NCBI GenBank assembly: GCA_023614405.1
Contig: CM042685.1
Coordinates: forward strand, 186,344,257 to 186,408,256
Length of the DNA stretch: 64,000 nt
Origin: Avena insularis
Lineage: Eukaryota; Streptophyta; Magnoliopsida; Poales; Poaceae
Reading direction: 5' to 3'
How positions within the stretch are numbered: the first letter of the stretch is position 1; the number at the start of each line of letters is the position of its first letter. Shown here piece after piece: positions 1-11,565 of this stretch. Position numbers and translations under genes: made by a program. Below the pieces are notes generated by a model. That model was not told where the DNA came from and made no database searches. It saw nothing but the letters and a program-made list of their open reading frames with translations.

Positions 1-436
1 ATGCCACCTTTATAACTAACCAATTACAAAGTGGTGTTTGATGTCATAAAAGCATCCATCCGGTGATTGTGATTAACATGATCTCATGGTCAAAGGATTA
101 GGTTACTATGTATTAAAAGCTTGTAGAAAACGAACTTAATGACTTGATCTTATGCTATGCTTACTATGGGTGTGTGTCTCCATGACATCATTCTCCTAAT
201 GATATGACCTTGTTATTAATAACATCCAATGTCCATGATCAGGAAACCATGATCATATATTAATCAACCAACTAGTTTAACAAGAGGCTTACTAGGGACT
301 CTTTTATGTTTACAAAACACACAAGTATTAATGTTTTCGGTTAATACAATTATAGCATGGGATGCAAACATTTATCATAAACATAAATATATGATAACAA
401 CCATTTTATTATTGCCTCTTGGGCATATCTCCAACA
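1..436 (-). repeat. 3' LTR of element A (partial)
   Basis: These bases repeat the segment ending at 7222 with scattered substitutions. In element orientation the LTR starts at 436 with TGTTGGAGATATGCCC, directly next to the polypurine tract. The remainder of the LTR lies before base 1. Confidence 0.9.
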
Positions 437-449
437 GTCTCCCGCTTGC
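437..449 (-). other. Polypurine tract of element A
   Basis: Read on the minus strand this is GCAAGCGGGAGAC, directly before the 3' LTR. The equivalent tracts of elements B and C read GCAAGTGGGAGAC. It is the expected plus-strand DNA priming site. Confidence 0.85.
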
Positions 450-3400
450 ACTAGAGTCAATAATCTAGTTTGAAAACTTTGTGTTTTCAACACCTATGGC
501 TTTATTGTGTTGTATATACACAATTGCTAGTGGTAAACATAATATTCGGATCCGACACTTTCAGGTCCGTGTGTATTTGCGTCTCTATGCATCACTCATT
601 CTCCAATGAGATGGCATTGTATAAATTTGGTCCTTTGGGGTTAAAACATGTCGATACAATTGTCGTACAATATATCTTCATAGTACTAGCCCCTGTGAAC
701 CACACCTAGTTTGATAACAAACTACTTGACACAAATACCCTCTTTTGCTGCTACAATGGCAATCATATACTTAGCCTCCTATTGTAGTATCTGTCACAAT
801 GTCTTAACTTTGGAACTCATCCAAATCCATCATAGAACTTTCTTTCCATTACATTGTGCCACCCATAGTTTAAATTGAGATAAACTTAATATGTATCTTG
901 TGACAAAACTAGTATCAATGTAATACTTTACAATGAACTATCTATCTATTTGTCACCTCTACAAAATAACATATTCTTAGTTCTTCCAAAGATCATAAGA
1001 ATATCCTTACTATCTCCCAATGATCATTTTATGAATTATTCTGGTATCTTCTCATAATATTTAGAGCATATGACATATTTGTATGTGTACATATCACTGT
1101 ATGATTGATCAAAATATTCTTGTGATTTCATTTACCACGTGTCAAAAACACTTGGATCTCATCTCACTTACTAAGTGTCAATACACTTGAATCTTGATTC
1201 AATCCTTTCCGCGTGACAATTACCTTTCTTGTCGTTTCCATATTGAACTCATTCAATATCTCATCTATGTACTTCTGGCACAACCATATTAATTAGCGTC
1301 TAATACATCCATATAGACATTGATGTCAATATTCAGTTTTTGCCTAAGTATTTCATCGAAATGAAATTCTTAACCTGTGTCAATAAAAGATACATCATTT
1401 CCAATCAACAATATATCTTTCACATAATGCATTAGAAATATGTCTTAGCGCTCCCACTCAATTTCTTACAAATGCAAGCATCTTCATCATCTTCAATGAA
1501 ATTAAACCTTTTAACAGTTTCATCATGGTGAAGATTCCAACTCCGCGTGGCTTACTTCAACCATTGAAGTTTGCATGCCCTGTTAGCATCCTTTGAATTA
1601 ACAAAACCCTTTGGATCATGTCATGTACACGTCCTAGGTAACCATTCTATTAGAAGAACTTGTTTTGTTTGTTCAACTACCATATAACAAAATTATATGT
1701 AGTGGTTGCTACATTAATCCGTCTAGACTAAATATCGATATGAAAGATTAAATCTTGTCATAATCAACTCCTTGAACATTGTTGTGAACTCTTTCCCGAC
1801 ATGTCGACTATTTCATAGACATGAAACATCCATGTCTATTTCTTTATAGATCCAAAATACAACTATAAGGTCTTACACCTTTCTAGAGGGTCTTCTAAGT
1901 TCAAAGCTTGATTTCTCGTGTATGGAACTATCACAGATTTTATGGCTTCAAGAAATTTGACGGATTCAGGGCCCGTCATCGCTTCTTTTCATGTAGTTGG
2001 TTCATCATTGTCAAACAACAATGTTTTAACTCTCAAATCATGGTATTTGATTGTTTACCCAACCTGCTTGGTTCAATAGGAACTTAGACCTCTGTGACCA
2101 CAACTTTTTAGGCATGTGATCCATGAGCATTTTTGCTGTTTTCGGGACACTTTCCGGCGCTGTGCAACTCAGAACATATAGCTAAGGTTCAATAACCTTA
2201 TCAAAGTTCTGTTGTCCTCCCACTTAACTTTTCACGAAAAATTCCTTCTAAAGAAACTTGATGTTCTAAGCGACAAACACTTTTGTCTTTGGTGTTATGG
2301 AGGAATACCCAACAGTTATTTTAAATAACCTACAAAGACATGCTCATCCGACTTTGGTTGTAAACATTTTACTTATGCATAGCATACCAATGTTTAAGAA
2401 AGGACAACTTGGGTTTTATCCCAAACCATGACTTATATGGTGTCATTTCAACGGATCACGATGGAGCTCTTTTTCAGTGTAAAAGCGGTAGTCACTAAAG
2501 CTTTAATCTTTTAAAATATAATGGTAGTTTTATAAATGACACCTTTGATCTTACCATGTCAAACAAGGTTTCATTATATATCTCGAACACTCCATATTAC
2601 TATGGTGTTTCGGGAAATGCAAATCTGTGGAACAGTTTCTCAAATCTTAGGTGTTTTCCTAAACTTGTAACTCAAATATCTTCCTTTATGATCCAATCAT
2701 AAACTCTTTATTTTCTCATTACAATGATTTTCCACTTCATCTTGAAATTCTTTAAACATTTTGAAATGTTTCATACTTCTTCCTCAGTAAGTAAATATAC
2801 ACATATATTCACTCAAATTTTCGGAGAAAACATATGAAGTTGAAATCCATTGCTCATGACTACACATAATGAACTACATACATCAATATGTACAAATTCC
2901 AATAAGTTAGTCATCCGCTCCCTTTGGCATATGAATGGAGTTTCAATTAACTCTAGGACAGTCTCATAAGTGTCATTTGATCAAAAATCAAAAGACTCCA
3001 AAATTCCATCAACATGGAGTTTCTGCATGCTTTCTTTCCAATATAATTCAAATAGCAATGTCACTTCATAAGTGATCTTTCAATCATTTGTCTTACGACA
3101 TTTTTAGCATTAGTTTTATGAATGTGATTTCTCCAACTAGACTTGTATATCATCCATCTATTATGGAATTATTAAAATAACAATTATTAAAAAAATCTGG
3201 AAGGCAAGCTTTGATGTTAACGAGAAACAAAAAATACTTTGTTTGTTTTCGATGAACATCATCACATATTCTCTTGCTAGTTACTTTGGTCATTGTAGTT
3301 CATGAATTGTGGTTTTCTGTATGACAATTCACACCAAAAAATTCGGTATCCAATACCCAAGAACCACATTGTTTAACAAGCAAAGATACAATCATAACAT

Positions 3401-5410
3401 GTATATCATATATATACCTATATCAGACAATTCCAGTCTTTCTTTTTCTGCCAAATATTTTTGAGATTTTCTTTCAGCATTTCCTTTTTACTTTTAAAAG
3501 AATCTATCAAAAGCAACAGTGGCACCATACACATGACACATAGTCCAAAGCATGTATAGTCAAATTCTAATATATTTGGACTTGCACTTTGAAGTAGATC
3601 ACTATCATCAAATGGTTGGCGTTCTTTCGAATTCCATCCTTTAGTAATCTTTTAGTGTAGTAAACATTTTACCTACATATTTTATTCATCATTATCATGA
3701 TAGTTTTCATGATCAAGTTACTATAGCTTATAATGGTGAATTGCGAGTATGATGTTGTTCTCCAAAACGTTTTGGATGATTAGGACATCTAGCATCTCTA
3801 ACCTTCACAAATTCTCATCAAATATGAGAACATATATTTTTCTAAATTATACTCTATCATGTTGCAACCAAAACATTGTTCCAGATATCCCAATATAATC
3901 CACATATGATGGTTTCTGAAACACTCCTTTCAGATCCTAGAGAACCTTGATATTAAAACAATCTTTTGAATATCAAGAATCATGGAGACAAACATGATAC
4001 TTAGATACTAACACTAGAATTGTTACTCTTGATTTAATACTAATTATTAAACTTCATGGAGTAAACAAAGTTTTGCTAAAAGTTTGCAATAGGACTTTTA
4101 AACTTTAGATTGACACTCAAAACAATACGATACCAATTCGTAAAGTAACTATCCGGAATTCTATAGTTCTATTATCTCAATTATAACTAAGCGTAAGGTG
4201 GTGAACGAATGCCAATGACTACAACAACTATGCAAATTCACTTTGATTTAATTTATGATAAATTGTGTTCAACTTTAATCATATTACTTTTGAACTCCCA
4301 CTCAAAACAACATCCCTCACATTACCTTAGTGATTACACAAACCAAATCCACTACACCAAGTCCGATCATCACGAGAGATGATGTAGCTTCAAAGGCGAA
4401 CAATCAACATGTTCATCATATCATCCATATGACTCATGTTTTACCATTCGGTATTCCATGTTCTGAAGCCATGTCTGTACATGCTACGCTCGTCAAGGTT
4501 AACCTTAGTATCCACATGTGCAAATATGGCTTACACCAGTTGTATGCACACGTAGAATCTATCACACCCGATCATCACGTGATTCTTCGAAACGACGAGT
4601 CTTAACAATAGTGCCTACTAAGGACAGACACTTTATTACTTGATATTTAGTGAGAGGGATCATCTTATAATGCTACCATTGCAATCTAAGCAATACAAGA
4701 TGCATAGAAAGGATTAACATCACATGCAATTCATAATATGTGATATGATATGGCCTTTCTTCTTGTGCCTTTGATCTCCATCTCCAAAGCACGAACACTA
4801 TCTCCATCATCACCAGCGTGGCGTCAAGGTCAATGGCACCGCTTCATGGTTGTTCATCACCAACAACAACTATTACAACTACTCGAAATAAAGCTATTAC
4901 ATGATGAATAGACACACATGTCTTAACAAATTTAAAGACAACCATTAGGCTCTTGCCGGTTGTCAAATTACAATAATGATCATTGCATACATCAAATATA
5001 ATCACAATCACATAATGGCCATATTATACAATATCACATGCCCTATAAAAACAAGTTAGACACCTCTAATTTTATTTGCATGTTTTACGTGGCTGGGGCT
5101 TTCGAATAAGAACCATTCTTACCTACAAACTAGAACCACAATGTTGATACAAGTATTGTCAAGTGCCCGATGTAAATTGAATCTTAACTATCATAGGAGA
5201 GACAAACACCCGTAAAGCCACTTGTGCAATGCAAGTTGCACGTTGATCGTGGAGCAAGTCTCATGTGCGACGACATGTAAGGTTAGCCCGGGCCGCTTCA
5301 TCCCACCATATCGCAAGATGCAAAGTACATGAAAAGCAAGCGACAACAAAAGCATCAACGCCCACAAATCCATTGTGTTCTACTCGTGCAACAGATCTAC
5401 GCATAGATTC
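450..5410 (-). pseudogene. Decayed Copia gag-pol interior of element A
   Basis: No frame is open for any distance, but alignment by eye to B and C recovers traces of the polyprotein in the right order on the minus strand. The integrase end with its TAG stop lies at about 2560-2620 (stop at 2600-2602), and RNase H traces lie at about 700-870. Stops of all three kinds and many indels are present. The same RNase H region in B carries identical nonsense changes; for example the stops within GGATTTGGATGA and CCAAAGTTAAG occur in both. The decay therefore predates the last copies, and this element could only have moved with enzymes supplied in trans. Short ORFs inside it, such as one at 4330-4605 on the plus strand, look like chance. 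Confidence 0.8.
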
Positions 5411-5423
5411 GGCTCTGATACCA
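5411..5423 (-). other. Primer-binding site of element A (tRNA-iMet)
   Basis: The minus strand reads TGGTATCAGAGCC, the usual complement of the 3' end of plant initiator tRNA-Met, one base from the end of the 5' LTR. Confidence 0.9.
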
Positions 5424-5424
5424 C

Positions 5425-7222
5425 TGTAGGGTTCGTTGCATGGAAAACAAAAAAATTCTATCGCAAGAACACATAAAGCCAAGATCTAATCCACGAGATC
5501 GGTGCAACGAGATTGAAGAGAACTAACCCTCATAGATCCAAAGCATTTAAGGAGATCATATTCTCGTGGTTGATGTAGTCGATCACTTTCCGATCTCAAG
5601 ATCGTGTAGACGATCCTTCCGGCGCCATGTTCCGACAGCGCTTCCGCAGTCGGTCACATGTACGGTAGTCGATGATGACCTTCCTCTCTCTTGTTTCAGC
5701 AGGGTAGCGGAGGTTGTAGATCTCCTCAAAATCCCAACATCACGACGGTGTGGTAGTGGTGGTTGTGGTGGAGGAGAGATTTCTGCAGGGCTTCGCCTAA
5801 GCCGGAGCAGTATGGTGGACGAGAGAGAGAGGGGTGCGGCGGCTAGGGTTTAGACGCCAGGGCTTGAGGTGCCAAAGGGGGGCGCCTCACCCCTCCTTAT
5901 ATGGGAGGGGGACGGCGGACAAGGTCCTCCTATCCCAAGACGAGTTGCCCCCTAGCAAGGGGAGAGTCCCTCCCCAACTCGGCTAGGAAGAGGGGAGTTG
6001 TAGACTTGCCTTTCAAGTTTTCCCTTTCCTTCCGAAACTAGGATTTGACTTTTCAAACTAGGATTTGACTTTTCAAACTAGGGTTTGACCCTTTCCTCCT
6101 AGTACATGGCCGAGTTTACCTTGGGCTTGGTGCGGCCAGCCCCTTAGGGCATGCCGCATCCCAAGTGAGCCCTCCGGGGTGGTGGACCTTCCAGAACATT
6201 CTAGAAGCTTCTGGTCAAAACACCAAAAACATTTTCGAACCCCAAAAATTGACTTTCCTTATATGAATCTTATTCTCTGGACCATTCCGGATCTCCTCGT
6301 GATGTCTTGGATCCAATCCGAGACTCCGAACAACATTTGGTGTCCAACTCATATTCCATATCTACTTAAACAACATTGAATCCTTAAGTGTGTCTCCCTA
6401 CGGTTCGTGAACTATGTAGACATGATCGAGAAACCTCTCTGATCAATAACCTATAGAGGGATCTGGAAATCCATATGGCTCCCACATATTTGTATGATGA
6501 CTTCATGATTAAATGAACCATTTACATACGATATTGATTCCCTTTGTCGAGCCATACTTTACTTATCCGAGGTTTGATCGTCGATATCTCTATACCTAGT
6601 TGAACCTCGTTACCGATAAGTACTCTTTACTCGTACTGTGATTTGACATCCATTGTGACCATGTCACATGCTTGCAATCAAATTGGATGACACTCCACAG
6701 AGAGGGCCTAGAGTATATATATCCGTCATATGGATAGAAAAATCCCACTCTTGATCCATGCGCTTTAATCCATACTTTTAGGATACCTAATGCCACCTTT
6801 ATAACCATCCAGTTACGAAGTGGTGTTTGATGTCATCAAAGCACCCATACGGTGATGGTGATTAACATGATCTCATGGTCGAAGGATTAGGTTACTATAT
6901 ATTTAAAAGCTTGTAGCAAACGAACTTAATGACTTGATCTTATGCTATGCTTACTATGGGTGTGTGTGTCCATCACATCATTATCCTAATGATATGACCT
7001 TGTTATTAATAACATCCAATGTCCATGATCAGGAAATCATGATCATCTATTAATCAACAAGATAGTTTAACAAGAGGCTTACTAGGGACTCTTTTATTTT
7101 TACAAAACACACAAGTATTTTTTTTTGTTAATACAATTATAGCATGGGATGTAAACATTTATCATAAACATAAAGATATGATAACAACCATTTTATTATT
7201 GCCTCTTGGGAATATTCCAACA
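5425..7222 (-). repeat. 5' LTR of element A
   Basis: This LTR is 1798 bp, starting TGTTGGAATATTCCC at 7222 and ending CCTACA at 5425 on the minus strand. A TATA-like CCATATAAGG lies at 5895-5904 in a purine/pyrimidine-skewed stretch and is the likely promoter. A plus-strand reading frame of 95 codons at 5566-5853 is antisense to the transcribed strand and is not considered a gene. Duplicated AGGATTTGACTTTTCAAACT units lie near 6045-6085. Confidence 0.9.
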
Positions 7223-8639
7223 GTTTTACTTGGTGGTGGGTATTACCCAAGGTCGTCCCGCCATCATCGTGGTTAGGGTTGAGACTTCTCCTTCCCCGTC
7301 ACACCGCATCAACCCTGAGGCATGACTCAACCTGGCCAACCGGTCGGCCCAGAACTGTCTTGACGTTCCTGGCCCGACACGATACACCAAGGTACGTCAA
7401 GCTCGCAGGAACCAACACAGGGTATGTCTTCCAGGGAACGACACCATCACGGCACACGTGGGCTTCCTGTTTTTCACAGGCCCGTGAAAAAAAACCTTTG
7501 GCGACGGAGGAGGACTCGGCATGAAGGACATCCACCCAGTGGAATAAAATCCAAAATTCTAATATAAAATCAAAGCATTCGGTGGTTTGTTGGTCAAGAT
7601 TTTAATGCGGAAGGAAGAGGTCAGAGTTTAATTCCCGTCGAACACTTATTTTGACAACTACCCCAGATTAGCATTCGGTAGTTTGTTGGTAAAGCCAAAT
7701 TTTTATATTAGTAAAGGACTATGCTATCTAGGGAATATGTGCCCGATTAGCTTTCTTTGGGCTCGGATTAATATGGCAACCCGGCCGTGTATTCATACGG
7801 CCCAACTGCCACATACGATTCTTTTTGAGTTTAAAACTTTAAAATGTTTTATCCTTGAACCCTAATTCGAAATTTAGATCCGTTTTTATGGTTAGATTTT
7901 TCGCGTCAAGATCTTCGAAACTAGATACTATGTTGATATATTTTGACAAAAAAAATTGACCCTAGTAACCAGATTACTAACACCTGGTTACTAGGTAAAT
8001 TCAAGTTGGTTACCAGGTTAAAATCAAATGGTTGCCGAAGGTTTCTGAACTTCGTTTCTCAATAATATAAGCCTTATATGATGGTAATATAGTACTTTAC
8101 GTGTTCAAAATGGATCAAGTACCTATTTTATATACATATAAATCATTGTTATCATTAGAAATATGTAAAAATTATCTAGTGACTGTGTATTATTTGGCTA
8201 GTAACTGTTATCTATCAATCCAGTGGCTATAGTACAGCAATCTGGCAATAGAAAAAATATCGTCAAAATAAAACAATATAGGATCTTGTTTTCAAGTACT
8301 CGTCGGGACGAACTCAGAAGTGAAGACGGATCATTAATCAGATTAACGGTTTAAGAGATAATTTATTTTGAATTTTTAGATTGCAAAAAATAATCTTGCA
8401 TGCATGGTCGTTGGCTCTTTGGCACTTATAGGTATGCGAGCTGACGACCACCCGTCGTACTAAGTACTAATGTGGGACACAAATTCTTGATAGATTAACC
8501 GATTAGTAAATATTCCATGGGTTGCAGGCTTGATGGGCCACGACCACGATGTTTCATGAGAGGGGCCTGTGCCATTCTTTGTTCGCATGCCATGGGCCGG
8601 CCCGATGGCCAGGTTTACTACTCCATGCATACTATTTTC
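7223..8639. other. Unassigned intergenic stretch
   Basis: No coding signal, LTR end or known repeat could be recognised here. It holds a GC-rich part (7240-7530) with short overlapping ORFs on both strands that match nothing recognised, a pair of similar heads near 7577 and 7672 beginning GCATTCGGT, a perfect 12-bp inverted repeat at 7961-7995, and several variants of a TAGTAACC/GGTTAC motif up to about 8250. It may be low-copy spacer or old transposon debris. Confidence 0.4.
7961..7995. repeat. Perfect 12-bp inverted repeat (hairpin)
   Basis: The arms CCTAGTAACCAG (7961-7972) and CTGGTTACTAGG (7984-7995) are exact reverse complements, separated by 11 bases. A related half, GGTTACCAGG, follows near 8009. 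No transposon ends or target duplication were recognised around it. Confidence 0.7.
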
Positions 8640-9000
8640 TCTCAGTTTTACGGAAATAGCGAGTTTTATTCATCAACAATGTTCATAGGAATATACATGC
8701 GATATCAGGTGTTCCTAGTAGCCACACATGACGACCAACTGACATTGACATAGCCGCCTTTACAAGAGAATATGCATCCCAATTCCACTCTCCTTTCATG
8801 ATGAAACGAAACTTTGCTAAGAAGAGTAATATATTCAATCTCCTTCATAATCATATCATAACAACATGGTGCCTTGTTTTTCAAGTTTGTTACTACCTCC
8901 ACACAATCAGACATGACCTAGATGTCGGGGACATTGAGATCTGGATCTAGCGTCAGGGACAAATCTTGATTGCATATAATAGCTTCCAGACTGGAAGGAT
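8640..9000 (-). pseudogene. 3' tail of a LINE: RNase H domain fragment
   Basis: On the minus strand the translation shows an RNase H-like (RVT_3) core: a SLEAIICNQDLSL-like helix, then a VMSDCVEVV strand carrying the conserved Asp, then a helix and FHHERR, followed after a one-base shift by NWDAYSLVKAA and GRHVWLLGTP. This order and the RHVW ending are typical of the C-terminal RNase H of plant L1-type LINEs. A TAG stop precedes VMSDC and there is at least one frameshift. After the coding end a TGATGAATAAAAC stretch resembles a LINE 3' end, but no clear poly-A tail or target duplication is visible. The reverse transcriptase is not present. A stray host RVT_3 gene fragment is the alternative. 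Confidence 0.6.
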
Positions 9001-9187
9001 AATGTAGTTGTCTTCTTGTTGGAGTTGTCTATTTTATAAATATCATAGAGCTTCCCAAAATGGCTGAGTGAGTTAGCACTAGTCATATGCTCAAAATCCA
9101 TCATATTGATGGAAACCTGTAACTCAAAACAAAACATAACAGAACAAAAGTAAATAAGCAAAAACTAAAAGACCTACAACGCTTAGC
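9001..9187. other. Short interior remnant beside the tRNA-Asp primer site
   Basis: This A-rich stretch is where the interior of the element primed at 9188-9205 would begin on the minus strand. No gag coding is visible before the LINE fragment. Confidence 0.3.
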
Positions 9188-9205
9188 TCCCCGGCAACGA
9201 TGCCA
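9188..9205 (-). other. Primer-binding site, tRNA-Asp type (Athila/Tat lineage)
   Basis: The minus strand reads TGGCATCGTTGCCGGGGA. The tRNA-Asp primer site used by Athila/Tat Gypsy elements is TGGCGCCGTTGCCGGGGA, so 16 of 18 bases match; the two changes are GC to AT. Confidence 0.75.
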
Positions 9206-10245
9206 GAAAATAGCTTGATGACTGCAAGTGTATAGATCGGTTGTAGCTAGTTTTGAAATAAAGATACCGATCCCACAGGGAGCTGGAGTATGAAGTCTAA
9301 TAACTCTTAAAATAAATACTAAAAATAGAAATGCTAAATAAAGTTCTAAGTGACAAGATAAAATGCAATTGTTTTGTAGAAAGGTGTTTTGGGGGTTTTT
9401 GGTATAAAAGAACAATGAGTAAATTAAACAAAACTGAATATAGAAAATAAGTATCGCGTGTGTAAAAGAGATTTAAAACTTTAGTGGGGAAAGGCGTTCT
9501 TAGGGATTAGCGGATACACCACTAGCATTATAAAGGGCTAAGATAAAGATTATTATCATGAATATTCTCAACTATGTATGTGTGGGAGGAACTCCGTATT
9601 TGGACAAATAGGCAGCAAGCACTGCTCACATCATCCTCATAACCACAACAGACCTCAATAAACATCAATTGAATTACTACGATATTAAGGGACTTAATCC
9701 CATAGGACGTATCCCATGGCATGGATAGTGTTTCGTGAGTTTCCTCGGTTCCCAAGTTGATACGTAAAGAGTGCCAACAACTTTATAGTTACTACAAAAG
9801 CCAACACACCTCTGTCTACCAACAATTAGGTCCCTCCAACAAATCCCCACAAGAGGCAAATATTGAGAGGTCGACTCCTCCCAACATCAAGATGAAGACA
9901 ATCTAACACATGGTCATAGTGATGAATATCATAATAAACTTTATCTTATTTCAATCTCATGCTAGGGTTTCTCCATCTCCCCAAGAACTAATGATCTACT
10001 CAGACATGGAGGCAATCAACATGAGGACAAAGACAATGGAATCTATCATAGATGAATAGTACTTGTATAAATCCACAACAAGTACGGAAATTACAACAAG
10101 ATCTAGATAAGATGTAGATGGGATGGATGGAGATGGTGGTGATGTAGCGGTTGATGATGAAGGTTGATGCCTTAGCCTCCTGGATCTGCATAGGGCGAAG
10201 ATGGATCCCCGGTGGATGAGTTACCCCTCCATATGCCTTCCGAAG
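9206..10245 (-). repeat. Athila/Tat-type Gypsy LTR (5' LTR, minus strand, right end unclear)
   Basis: The position directly upstream of a tRNA-Asp primer site on the minus strand identifies this as a 5' LTR. A likely terminal CA lies at about 9214. The LTR carries features common in such LTRs: an AT-rich 3' half and a segment reading GTTCTTGGGGAGATGGAG then AAACCCTAGCATGAG near 9958-9990. The upstream end merges into a different LTR fragment around 10245 and seems truncated. There is no partner LTR in the window. Confidence 0.5.
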
Positions 10246-10269
10246 ATGGATCCCAGGATTACCATTTTT

Positions 10270-11031
10270 GCGAGACATAACAGAATTGGTAGCACAGTAC
10301 ATCATCCATTATATACCATAATAGTCTTAAAAATAGTTGATCTCATGATCAAGTATGATTACAAATCAAAGCAGCGGAATAATAGTAGCGTAGTAGAGGC
10401 TCTATCTTCATGGTCACAGGCAATGCTGACGATGGGAGATGATCCTAGTTATTGTAAGCATCCGGTTATCCATCCTCCTCATACTCTCCTTCGTAGTCTG
10501 GCCATGGGAAGAGCCAGGGACAAAGCCATGAGTACTTTTAAGTACTCGCAAACTATACTAAAGCAGTAAGACCAAACTAGTAGGAATCCTAAGCTCTAGG
10601 TTTGTTTGCATCAAGCCAATTTTATTTCATAAGTACTTAGTAGTAAAGGCCTAACTTTAGTTGTCGAGATTACTTAAGTACGAACCTAGTTCCATGTCCA
10701 CATCCTTGTGGGGTCAAGTCAAAGTCATAATTCAAGTCACAAGTCATTTTGAAAACATCTGAAAACGGAACAAGATGGCCATCCAACTGTCCATAACTGC
10801 GGACGCGGCTATTCGAATAGTTTGACACTCTGCAGAGGTGGTACACTTTCACCACAACATTCGATACATCCGTCTGGGATAACCCTAAATCATCATACTT
10901 GGTATGCTGATAATCAATCCTAACCTTTCAATTACACACCCTAGTATAGGCACCCCCCTATGAGTTTGGCCTCCCAGCCATGACCACCTGTCATCCTGGG
11001 AACTACATAGGTGGGCATTCACATTCACAAG
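10270..11031 (-). repeat. Tekay-like Gypsy LTR fragment (minus strand), left part
   Basis: The minus strand holds the module ACCTCTGCAGAGTGT (about 10829-10850) followed by TAGCCGCGTCCGCAGTTATG, which recurs in the LTRs of H and E, and a palindrome AGTACTT-TT-AAGTACT at 10531-10546. Element D is inserted at its right end, and the fragment continues at 30247-30418. Which family it belongs to is not known. Confidence 0.6.
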
Positions 11032-11174
11032 TGAAAGGACATTTATTATTATAATCACTTTTTGTGTTCGGTAACAACAAGTAGATCATTTTACAGTTTG
11101 TTACTATCCATAGGTTATTATAATGCTAAGTGAAAAGAACCATCACACTAGGAAAAGATTCCTGCAAGTTTGAC

Positions 11175-11510
11175 TTGGTTCTGGAAATTCCAGACCGGAG
11201 TCTCCGGTCTGGCTAGACCGGAGTCTCCGGTGTGGACCGGAGTTTCCGCAGGAGTCCCCGGTGGAGGCATCCGAATCCTGGCTGGGACAGTCTGTAAGGG
11301 GGTGCGGAGCAAGGTCCGGAGGCTTCTCCGGAATCTCCGGTGTGGGTCTTGGACCAGAGTCTCTAGTGGTGCTGGACCGGAGTCTCCGGCCCACCTGGCT
11401 CATAGAAGGGCTGGGTCGTACTACATACTGGTCCGGAGGCTGGTCCGAAGATGGACCGGAACCTCCGGTGTAGAACGGAGTCTTCGATCCTCACACCGGA
11501 GTCTCCGGTC
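11175..11510 (+). repeat. Array of ACCGGAG-CTCCGGT palindromes in the D LTR
   Basis: Roughly a dozen perfect or degenerate copies of a 15-base palindrome with arms ACCGGAG and CTCCGGT around a single T lie in about 335 bp directly upstream of the TATA box. Perfect copies occur near 11197, 11216, 11378 and 11496. The 3' LTR has the same array (29158-29465) with one unit fewer. The position upstream of the promoter suggests a regulatory or RNA-structural role, which is inference. Confidence 0.8.
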
Positions 11511-11556
11511 TGACTTTTCTCCAACGGTCAGAAAACGGTTCATGGAGGGGGCTACT

Positions 11557-11565
11557 TATAAATAG
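11557..11565 (+). promoter_or_regulatory. TATA box of the D 5' LTR
   Basis: TATAAATAG follows the palindrome array and precedes a leader-like pyrimidine-rich stretch. The same box occurs in the 3' LTR at 29509-29517. It is the likely core promoter of the element. Confidence 0.7.

Larger units (their letters stand above)
1..7222 (-). mobile_element. Copia LTR retrotransposon A (Angela/BARE/WIS type), cut by window start
   Basis: On the minus strand the order is 5' LTR (5425-7222), primer-binding site (5411-5423), decayed interior, polypurine tract (437-449) and the first 436 bases of the 3' LTR, which runs off the window start. LTRs begin TGTTGGA and continue with ATATGCCC, and the PBS matches initiator tRNA-Met; both are usual for the Angela/BARE/WIS group of grass Copia elements. 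The visible 436 bases match the corresponding end of the 5' LTR closely. No long reading frame survives inside. The target duplication cannot be checked because the other end lies outside the window. The interior is homologous to that of element B (20371-28680), while the LTRs belong to a different subfamily. Confidence 0.9.

Noticed and set aside
7279..7535. Small host gene in the GC-rich stretch
   Set aside because: Overlapping short frames on both strands, no recognised motif and no splice or leader context.
9188..9205. tRNA-Asp gene fragment
   Set aside because: Only the 18 bases complementary to the tRNA 3' end are present, with no A box or cloverleaf; a primer-binding site explains it.
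11175..11510. CRISPR-like array
   Set aside because: The repeats are irregularly spaced palindromes without unique spacers of constant size, within a plant LTR.
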